Positions 35,500 to 44,730 of a stretch of DNA of 64,000 nucleotides are shown piece after piece. Source of the DNA: Yamagishiella unicocca (Eukaryota; Chlorophyta; Chlorophyceae; Chlamydomonadales; Volvocaceae); the NCBI GenBank assembly GCA_003116995.1, contig BDSL01000010.1, forward strand, positions 1,426,001 through 1,490,000, given 5' to 3'. The translations under genes and the position numbers were made by a program. How positions within the stretch are numbered: the first letter of the stretch is position 1; every line of letters starts with the position of its first letter. Below the pieces are notes generated by a model. That model saw only the letters and a list, made by a program, of their open reading frames with translations, had not been told where the DNA came from and made no database searches.

Positions 35500-35640
35500 C
35501 GCCACCTGCCGTCCTCGTTGAACCAGGCAACAAAAGCTTTCACAACTATAGAACATGGGAGCATTCGGCTAGTGCTAATGAAAAGTCCATCATGCCTCCC
35601 CTAGCTGGTCGCAGCTTGGACGTGGCAATTGGTCCTTTTT

Positions 35641-36858
35641 GGCAGCTAGGTCTCCCGGTAACTTGTCATATTCGGCACGAGTACATCCAATAAGTAGTGT
35701 CCTACATTGAGTAGGACATTGTCTGGCACTTGCAAAGTTGACCAGTCCCTGGAGTCCAACTCATTTATAAGACAGCTGCACCACGGTTGGCTGGAGCCAT
35801 TAATGACAACTGTACTGAACTGTGGCTTTGGCCGCCGACGGTTTCAGGACATGGCCGCCCTCAGAGGATTTTGCAGCCTGCTCCACCACACGGCCGACGC
35901 ATGTGAGGCTTCAGAGGCAGAAATCCACCGTTGGGCGGAGGTACTTAACCACGTGGCTGTTTGCTGGGTCTAAGAAGGCTTTCGCTCTAGCATTCAGTAG
36001 TCGGCGACTATACTTGCATACGGTACGTCACGGACGCCAGACAAGCACGCTTTACTACGCCCTTCACAACCAGTCACCTCAGGACTTTTTATGACTCTTA
36101 CTTCAATAAATAGTTACAACAACATCCAAGGAACCAGCCTTCCCGCCGCTACTTCGCAACCTGTCATGAAATGCGGCGCTCTTTGCATTAGGATTCTTAG
36201 CTCGTTACAAGCTCCATTTGGGTCTTTAAAAAAAAGGAAGAAACAAAGGATTGAGAAAGTAAAATTACGAAATTATCTCACACATCGTCCAAGTACGTCA
36301 CGGGCAACTTGCCCCCAGCGTGCCTGATCCGACAACAACGACAATAGCACACCGTTATCAATAGCATAGCACTGCGAGTAACATACCACTGCAGATAACA
36401 TACCACTGCCAATGGCATACCACCAGTCGGGTCGGAATGAACCCAGGCTATACTAGTGCTGTTCACGTGAGCGGTTCGTCCGTGTTTGCCCGTTACCGGT
36501 GTCCAGGCTCACATGGCTCACCCCTGGCCGAAGATGCTTTGTCAGCTGCACAAAAGCTGTTAACCCAAGCAGACCTAACGCTCCCATTAGAGATATCTGT
36601 CAAACAGCACACAGTCTGTGTATGTCCATGTGCTCGGTTATGCGTGAAAATAGATGCACTATCGGAAGTAATTGCTACGTAGAACACATACATATATAGT
36701 GACGCACATGCACACGCCGTCCACCCCCACCCAACCCTCGGCTGGCAGGACACGCCACTGCATCCCCACCCTCGTAATACACAAACTACGACACATATGA
36801 CACACGTGCCTTGAAACATGCGCTTGCACCTGACGATGCTCGTTCTAAGCAATATAAT
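35641..36858. other. Intergenic between copy C and the next gene
   Basis: Beyond the end of the duplicated block. A plus-strand frame at 35707-35973 has no recognisable similarity. A short imperfect repeat of about 19 bp (ACATACCACTGC) lies at 36366-36425. This stretch would contain the promoter of copy C; I see no confident motif. Confidence 0.5.
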
Positions 36859-39193
36859 CTACTCTACCTCGGCACTAGGGGTGCCAGCAGCCAGACCAGA
36901 GGGTGTGACAGCCCAGAGACCCAGGACGTACGCCTTGTCAACCACGCGCAAGGCAATGCTGCTGGTCTCCCAGTGCTGCATTATGGTGAGCCCCTGCTGC
37001 CACTCCTTGTGCAAGTTGATGGCCAGGTCGAGGTTGTTGCCAGTGACAACCTTGACGGCACCCTGCAGAGCACGGCGCACCTGCACCGAAACGTACAATC
37101 GATGATCTAACCTCATCATGATGAAAGCATGCGGACATGAGCTTATTATCATGTAGCGGATGACGACCCCCCATGGGTGCGGTCCCCAAGCTAGGGTGCA
37201 ATGCTACTATATGAAGAGGAGGCCCCCTGCAAGACCACCAGCACACTACCTGCAAGTCGACCAGCGCAAGTTCCTCCAGGCTGAATTCTGGGATGTGCTG
37301 CTCCACGCAGAAGGGGCCCTTTGACCGCTTGGTGATCCGCCGAACTGACTTGTAGTAGGCATGCGCACAGACTACGAACTCAGGCCTTCCCATGCGAATC
37401 AGAGTCCCACTGCTGTGCTGGGAATCGCGGTAGCTGCTATCCTGCAGCATGGCGTAGGCAACAGCCCCGCCTGGCACAATTCCATCTGGGCACAAATCTG
37501 AGCGGAGGCGGTACGAAAGCTTTGCCGCGTCACGTACAGCAGCCTCCGCCTTGCCCTTGATATTGGCCTTTAAGTTGTCCGCCTCCTACAGACATGGCAG
37601 AGGAAAACGTGAATACCCAAGCCAACATGACGGACGGCCAAGCAGTACAAATGACAAGCAGAGAAAACACATATGTATCAACATCCCACCTTTCGGCACT
37701 CCTTTCGTATGCGATCGTCTTTCGTGATGTCCTCCAAGGCGACTCCATGCAGACCAGCGTAGAATGCCTTGAAGTCCCCGCCCTCATTGTACCTCAGGAT
37801 GAACGGGCTTTTACGAAAGCAGAGAACCAGTTCCTCCAAGACTCGTAGCGCCTGTTCCCAGGTAAATAGGGTTTAGGGTTGAAAAGGGGGTGAGTGTCGA
37901 CGTGATGACGAGTAAAGAAAGTGGGGTGAGGGTGTAAGGGGTAGAACGGGCTTTTACGAAAGCAGAGGACCAGTTCCTCCAAGACTCGTAGCACCTGTTC
38001 CCAGGTAAATAGGGTTTAGGGTTGAAAAGGGGGTGAGTGTCGACGTGATGACGAGTAATGAAAGTGGGGGTGAGGGTGTAAGGGGTAGAGACGAGGATAC
38101 AAAGGATGGAGGGTTGACAAAGACAGTTTTAAGCATACCTCAGACGTCGTCCTTGTCTTCTTGTTCATGTTGAGAAGGACAATGATCTTCTCCAGGGCGG
38201 ACTCGATGCCACCAATCCGATTCGACACCGCCAGGTCAGCAGAAGCAATGGATGCGATGATGGTTGCGCTATCGTCACCCTCCCTGTCTCCGGTGGCCGC
38301 ATCCTGCTGCTGGTGTTGCACGTTGGGTGGTGCAGCCCCGGGTCCAGAGCTCTCTGCATGTAATGAGGTGGGAGTACACAGCGTAAGGAGTGTGTAATAG
38401 TCGGCATGGCAAGGCAGATGAAGCAAGTAGTTTGCAACTAGTAGTAGCAGGGTGCGAGTACACGCACATGCACATGCACACGCGCGCGTCATGACTGTTG
38501 CGACGCACCCGTCAAAGCTTGCATTCTGGCTTGAAGGTCGGTGGATGCCAAAGCCACAGGGTTAGCACGAGGCCGGCTGTGAACCCGGTTGTCCTTGGCC
38601 TGCCCACATGGAGCCTTGGGTGGACGGCCTATAGGGGTAATGGGTTGATGTAGTTGGTGAGCGAGAGGTTTACGGGTGTACGTTTATTTGTGCACATATA
38701 ACAACGTATAAAGCTGGCAGGAAGCCCTAGTTTACAACGTACATGAAGTTTGTGCCTTCCCTTTCCGTTTCTCGCCCACAACCTCCTCCGCCTCCATCTC
38801 CTCCGCCTCAACGTGAGCGCCGAATTCCTCATCCGCGTCTGGGGCTCCTTGAGCCACTTGCGCACGCAGGGATTGTTCGCTCGAGCGACCGATGTCGTCA
38901 CCCTGGTGAAGATCATCCATGTGCTGCAGAAAGTGCTCGGTTCCCATTAGTAGGCTAGCATCGACGATCGTGGCCGTCGTCATTGCGGGCGCCGTTACTG
39001 TGGTCAATGCTGCCGGTGCATTGTCTCCAAGATGCATGTCAGGCACAGGCGCAAATTGGACAGCGGGAAGCGGTTGCGTTGTCTTCCTGACGCACTTTAT
39101 AAACCCGCGCCTGTGGACGTAATAAAGTAGGCGCCCAAACGTCTGGCCACAGTCCGCGCATTTCACGTACTTTGAGCTGTAGACGCTCTCCAT
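36859..39193 (-). CDS. Unrecognised six-exon gene with N-terminal zinc-knuckle-like motif (448 aa)
   Basis: Proposed exons 39193-38902, 38628-38509, 38353-38139, 37851-37690, 37585-37250 and 37080-36859 all agree in phase (CDS 1347 nt). The first has a Cys-x2-Cys-x11-His-x6-Cys pattern (C12, C15, H27, C34), possibly zinc-binding, then an acidic stretch. The middle contains a helical, charged region (SALEKIIVLLNMNKK; LRVLEELVLCFRKSPFILRY). The C-terminal part (GRPEFVVCAHAYYKSVRRI; NLDLAINLHKEWQQG) matches nothing I know. Codon use is less GC-extreme than in neighbouring genes, compatible with a mobile-element-derived gene. Alternatively the first exon is a separate intronless 153-aa gene ending at 38732. 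The exon 4 acceptor region is tandemly duplicated. Function unknown. Confidence 0.55.
37801..38087. repeat. 143-bp tandem duplication spanning an exon boundary
   Basis: Two copies (37801-37943 and 37944-38087) start with GAACGGGCTTTTACGAAAGC. They contain the acceptor and the first part of exon 4 of the minus-strand gene, and each includes GGGTTTAGGGTTG. The upstream copy carries an intact-looking acceptor but the exon is truncated after SPF. Confidence 0.85.
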
Positions 39194-40924
39194 CCTACGT
39201 ATGGTGGATGGCCCTTAGCCGGGACTACAGCGTCTGTCTGTACCGGTATTTGACCAAGCCTTTCAAAAGGGCGATTGGAGTGGTGATGTCAAGAGTCCTA
39301 AGCAAGAAGTGCAGCTAAGGGTGTTGTCATCGACAGCATGAAGAAGAGAAACGGATGCACATAACAGATAAGACATAACTTTAAGTGTCGTACATGAAGG
39401 AATGGAACCACCGAACTACCGAAGACAGTGTGTAATGATAAGGCAGATACGCGTAATATACATAGAGACACAGAACACATATCCAGACATCCGGCGTGTA
39501 AACCGCTATTTGTAACCGCAAAGTGGCCGGACAGCTCCCGCAACTCGCCGAAACGCTCGCGATCTCCAATGTCTCCATCATGCTTCCGAACTTGCAAGGC
39601 TGAAAATCTGGCCGAGCAGCAAATCGACCTGGCATCAGACTACGCACCGCCGGACCCAAACCTCCACTCGCGGCGGTAGCAGTCGGTGGCGGCCAACTTC
39701 ATCCTTCGGCTTTTTCACTTTACCAGCGCTGTCACGCCAGATACCCTCTGCCTTCGCCACAAGCCTTATGACAAGGCTGGCCTTGGATCTTGAGAACGCA
39801 CCCCACCTACCCGCCCCTTCTTGCTCTTACTTCGTTCCCTGCATGCCCATCCTCTCGCCTCACCTCACCTGCCCACCCTCTCCGTCCCTGCCCATCTCGG
39901 TATTTACATACCCGGCCCATCCCTCCTCCTCTGCCTCCTGCATGCCCCCCCCCGCCTTTCCCTGTTTAAAACCCTGAGCCCAGAACGATAGATAGGCCCT
40001 CGCTGGCTGGCCTCTATCAGCAGCAGGACTGATAGATGCTGGCCTGCTGCCTTAAGGGTCCTCCTTATTAGGTCTGCTGCCTTGCTTGTTCCTGACGGCC
40101 TTCTTTGCCTCGGCCGTCTTAGCCTCTGTCTTAGCTGCTTACGGCTGCTTTGATCCGCCTGGCTACGATGGCCTGGAACACCCTCATCGAGCCACCAGGT
40201 CGCACCTGGCATGCGCGACGAGCTTGCCATAGCCGCTAGCCGCTTCTGCAACCTGCAGGGAGTGCTAGGAATCACCGCGCGACGATACGCCCCGTACGTG
40301 TACGCTGATTGAGGCTGATGCATGTATGCGGCTGTGCCATGTGGTAGCGACCCAGTCGGCGGGAGAATAATGCAGATGGTGCACGCAGTCGTCGGGAGGA
40401 ACTGCAGCCCCAAAGTGGGCACACATGTGCGTGGAACCCGCCCCCTTTATTTCAGGATTCCATCTCCGGCTGTGAACCAGATGGTCAAGGCCAAGGGTGC
40501 GTACGTCCTGCAAACACGGCAAGTAAGGACATACATATAGCAGGCGCGCGCTCAGTATACGTGCGTATGCGTGCATGGCCACACTGCAGATCGATCCAAT
40601 CAACCACACGTACCTTGGCACCCACTAGTTATGTACACGTGTCGCGGTGACACGTGCCGTTGCGAACGCCACCCCAAGCACCTACGCCGATGATCCAGGG
40701 GCACCAAAACTGGACACGAACCCTGCCTGTAGGAAGTAAGCGGGCAGACGCAGGCCTTACCGACTTGGTGGGAGCCAAAATGAATAGCTGTTAGTTCGCG
40801 CTTAGATCCTAACCAATCAAAGCAAATCCCCTGGAAAAGACCAATCAAGGACAGCCAAACGGACAGCACTGGCCCGCAACAACTTATTGACAACCTGTAC
40901 AACGACACCGACGACGATCTTATT

Positions 40925-41241
40925 GTTGTAACGGTTACAGTGGGTTCCAGACCAAAAGGTAGAACCATCGGGCATATCGCCTGACACTGAGGAAGACGGA
41001 GGAGACAGAGACCGACGTGCACCGGAACAAAGGCAAACCACCAGAACACCAATCGACAGGCCGTAGGCAAAAAGAGCAGCAGCCAGCCCCCCAGGGGGAA
41101 AATGCACTAGAGGCTCCCCTATCAGAAACCGACTACCAACCAACCTAACAGCCTAGCAGCCGACGAACCAGTGAAGCGCCGCGCCCGCAACGATGCAAGC
41201 ATCGGGACCGCCTGCCTCTCATCCCGAAATAAAAGCACGGA
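40925..41241 (-). mobile_element. 5'-truncated copy of the same retrotransposon
   Basis: About 317 bp, nearly identical to the last part of the element at 22.7-24.7 kb, with the same ACCGTTACAACAA end. Homology starts abruptly near CCCGAAATAAAAGCACGG, as expected from 5' truncation. Confidence 0.85.
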
Positions 41242-41628
41242 CCTCAAGCAGGGCTCAACGCGCAGCAGATAGAACCGGAAAGTAGGAAGCAAGGGACATT
41301 TTTGCTGAGATCCTCTCGGGTCATTTAACAAAACGCATCGCCACTCATCGCCACTATGCATGGCAGGTAGGGCCCCACCTGGCCCCATGCTATCTATCTA
41401 CGAGGCGGCGTAGGACACAACACACGTATGTATGCAGAGAACACTCTATGTGGTAGATACGCAGAGTACGCACGCTGCCACGCACAACTTCCCGGACCTC
41501 GAGCGCCCTATTGTAGCGCGCTGCTTGCCAGACGCAGTCTCCACACGCCCAGGAGTCGGTGGGCTCACCTGTGCTAGGTCTATGGGATCGTTGCGCAACG
41601 ATATGCGTGTTGCAACCTATGCTCGGGG

Positions 41629-41850
41629 AGAGCTGGACCCAACAGAGCTGGACCCAACGGCGGAGCTGGACCCAACGGCGGAGCTGGATCCAACGGAGCT
41701 GGACCCAACGGAGCTGGATCCAACGGAGCTGGATCCAACGGAGCTGGATCCAACGGAGCTGGACCCAACGGAGCTGGATCCAACGGAGCTGGACCCAACG
41801 GAGCTGGATCCAACGGAGCTGGACCCAACAGAGCTGGACCCAGCAGGACC
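41629..41850 (+). repeat. 15-bp minisatellite GAGCTGGAYCCAACG
   Basis: About 14 units alternating GAGCTGGACCCAACG and GAGCTGGATCCAACG, two lengthened by 3 bp. It is open in several frames on both strands (Glu-Leu-Asp-Pro-Thr repeats on +). A 194-codon plus-strand frame from 41432 crosses it, but I see no splice or family evidence for a protein. Confidence 0.8.
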
Positions 41851-42504
41851 CAATGGAGCAGCTTGGAGCCGCAGCGAGCCTGCAACGGACGTACAGGCGA
41901 GCGATGCGCTCTGCTGCGTTGTCTACGTATACCCGGCCGGACACGAATGCACAGACACAATACAAAAACCGGAGCTGGCCGCGATCCGGGCAGCCCTCGC
42001 GAACAGCTCACGATAGACTGCAGCTCACGATAGATTGCAACAGGCTCACAGGCCTCTATCCGGCTGTGCTTTTGGCGTCTGCCTTTGGCCCTGTATGGTT
42101 CTCTTTCCGTGACAAGAGGCGGGTCCGCTAGCTACTGGGCGGGGTCGCTCCAGTGCTTGTCGCTGTTTTTGTGTGTGTACCAATCGCACCATCCAGTAAT
42201 GCGGCCGTTATACTGATGAACCCTCATGGTGCTTTTGATACAACGTGACAAAGCGCCGCGCGACGCGCTGACAGTGCTTTTGGAGGCATTAGGTCGGATG
42301 TGGATACCTGACGCGTGGACATTTGACCCCACGACATGCGAACAGCACAACCGGCTGCGTGCGTGAGACCCGAAGGCAGTGGCGATGGTTGCTTGCACAA
42401 GCAAGGCAAACGGCGCGGGCACTTCTACCGTAACCCATCTATGGTTTGCCGCATCTCGGTCGACTGGTTTGTTCTTCTTCCTGCGTCTCTTTGAGTGTCA
42501 GACG

Positions 42505-42553
42505 GTGCGCCCGATGGCTCTACCTTTTGGTCTGGGCCCACTGCTGTAACGGT
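42505..42553 (+). mobile_element. Very short 3' remnant of the retrotransposon, plus strand
   Basis: About 49 bp containing GATGGCTCTACCTTTTGGTC and CTGTAACGGTTACC, the same 3' end in the opposite orientation, embedded in a repeat related to 7.7-8.3 kb. Confidence 0.65.
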
Positions 42554-44171
42554 TACCGCTATGTCAGCAGACCTTCGCGTCGAAGACATTGCAGGTGACC
42601 AGGAGGGCTCTTAAAATGCATGTCCTCCCAGCAGCAAGAAGATGGCGACCGCCTTAGCACTGACGCATACTGACTTGTGAATGCCGCCGACGCCGCGGCC
42701 TGGAATGCCGGCTGGCGGGCAAGGAGTCGCTCCTAGCTCAGCTGCCGACACGGTAGGGTTTACATACCTAAAATCTTAAACCGAACTTCCCGAAGACCCG
42801 CTGGGCCCTATCATTAGTAAATTCAGGCGACAGCTCCCCTGTCGCCCGAAAGCTATGTAACGTCCGCTTCCGACGCTTTTGGCACACGGAAATGCAGCCG
42901 CACAGCGCTATTTAACCCCCCCGGGCCTGCACAGTGCGACATCGGTCCGTTGCCCGTTGCAGTAACCAACCGCAAACTAACCCCAAAGCCATCAACGAAC
43001 GTACGCCCCCTTACGTGATCGTGTCGTGCAACTTGCGTGTTGACATGTACGACAGACGACATGCATGGCGGCAACTATGTGCTACAGCTGTGTTGCGCAG
43101 GCCCAGGGTGGGTCCAGGCCTCAGCACACGTGACAACGAGCCGACTTGTTAGTGTAGCACTACCGGTATGAGCCATTCTTGAGGATTTGTCGGACGCATG
43201 TGATCGGAAGTGCCTTCGGCGGCGGGCTTGTCGTGGTGTGCGTCGTTGAGCTCACTCTCACCACGCAGCAGGCGGCGGTGGACCCAACCAGTCGACACAT
43301 TGCTCATGCGATTGGACAAAACCAGCAGCAGTGTCCTCGAACATCGCGTAGCAAGCAGCACAACCGCCACCTAAAGTCAGGTAATACGGTCTTAGCAATA
43401 ACAACACACACCTACAACCAACCTACGTACAATACAAGGAAAGGAAGGTAAGGAAAGGAAAGAAAGCCGTACAGCTGCAGCGCGAGGTGCATGCGCGCCC
43501 CCTGAGGCTGGGCACCTCGCCTAGCCGGACCCGCCATAGAGCCCTACCTCCCGTTGCGCACACCACCACTCCTGCCTGCTGGGCCACCCAGCCACCTGGT
43601 GGGCCACCGACTCGCGCGCCTCGCCTGGGGGCAGAGTGCAGCGCCGATACCGTACGTCATCGATGCGCGTCGTACGACACAGCCCGCCAGCAGCAGCAGC
43701 AGCAGCCTGCCGACCCGACCCACCTTACCCCAACGGTTTCTCACTTGGACACGGGTCTTCCCACAACACCCCATAGGCAGGGTAGGTGGTACCGTGGGGC
43801 GCAAACCCACTCGTGATGAGGGAGCACCACCAGGGCCCTACCTGGCCGCCGCCAGGCCGCAACGCGGCCAACCCACTATTACTGGTCCCCGGCAGACCTC
43901 CTTATTGCTGCCACCGCTTTGCTGGGTGGATGTCACCCAATGCGGTGCGGCATCCCACTGCCCCCAACCCTCCGCCACGGTTTTTCCGGACATCCACGGG
44001 TTTCCCTCGAACCCCTCCGCCCCATCTGCTCGCCTGCCTCCCATCCCTTCTGCTGGACCATCTTCATCGCCAGTGATTTGTCGGCCGTGGATTCGCGGAC
44101 TCTCCTTTACCCCCACCCCTTCCATCATTGGCGCCTCGTTTTGCAATGTACAAACCAGCCATCCGCAACAC

Positions 44172-44267
44172 GTACAGTAACACAGGACCAGTTACTACTA
44201 CATACAGTAACACTGGACCAGTTACTACTACATACAGTAACACTGGACCAGTTACTACTGCATACAG
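44172..44267 (+). repeat. 30-bp tandem repeat with internal inverted symmetry
   Basis: Just over three units of a 30-mer containing AGTAAC and GTTACT about 8 bp apart, so each unit can form a small hairpin. Confidence 0.75.
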
Positions 44268-44652
44268 GAGCCGGCTCCACATGGACCCGCCAGAGACACT
44301 CCTCGTCATGCTCATCCTGCATTATCCTTGGCCGGCCCTTCGTCAGCCGATTATTAGCCGCAAACGCGAGCGCAAACCAGCTCCAGTCTTTTCCTCCCAC
44401 ACATCGTAGATGGCGGGGCGCGTCCATAGGTTCCCCGATAGCCAACCCAAGTTCTCCGGCATGCATGCATGCATGCACACGGAAACGCGCGTCTGAAAAC
44501 TATTCTTCGCCGGCCAGCCTCCGCCCCCCCTCCGTCTCCTATGTTGTCTTGTCGTACAACCAGAGTCTTTCCCCCCGCCCCCAGCAACCCCGTCCCCGGA
44601 GGTAGGGAGGGTACAGAAAACAACCAGTTACTCGACATGGGAGCAGGGGGGG

Positions 44653-44657
44653 TTACA
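44653..44657 (-). terminator. TGTAA poly(A) signal of the MATE gene
   Basis: TGTAA on the minus strand, about 75 bp beyond the stop codon. Confidence 0.4.
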
Positions 44658-44730
44658 GAAAAGAACCGGTCACTCGACCCGGACCCGGAGCGGCGGGAGG
44701 GGGGTGTTGCAGGGTTAGCGGCGTGTGCCC

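Larger units (their letters stand above)
24726..35640 (-). repeat. Third duplication block (copy C), direct repeat of B
   Basis: Homologous to block B along the whole gene and about 140 bp upstream (ends near 35640 at GGTCCTTTTT). On the 3' side it matches A rather than B: it keeps the segment deleted from B until it is broken at 24726 by a retrotransposon. Confidence 0.85.
39194..44730. other. Gene-poor stretch with repeats
   Basis: No gene is supported across 5.5 kb. It holds a truncated retrotransposon end (40925-41241), a 15-bp minisatellite (about 41629-41850), an old dispersed repeat related to the flank of copy A (about 42130-42750) with an embedded retrotransposon remnant, a 30-bp triplicated unit near 44172-44267, and an R2-type repeat near 44078-44105. 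Open frames through the minisatellites are repeat artefacts. Confidence 0.55.

Noticed and set aside
39904..40422. 172-codon minus-strand frame
   Set aside because: No recognisable motif and basic/low-complexity composition; there is not enough evidence for a gene in this repeat-rich interval.
41629..41850. Possible CRISPR array
   Set aside because: Units are contiguous 15-mers without spacers, in a eukaryotic genome; the same applies to the other short tandem arrays.
41432..42016. 194-aa Glu-Leu-Asp-Pro-Thr repeat protein
   Set aside because: The repeat is open in several frames on both strands and the flanks show no exon features, so it is treated as a minisatellite only.
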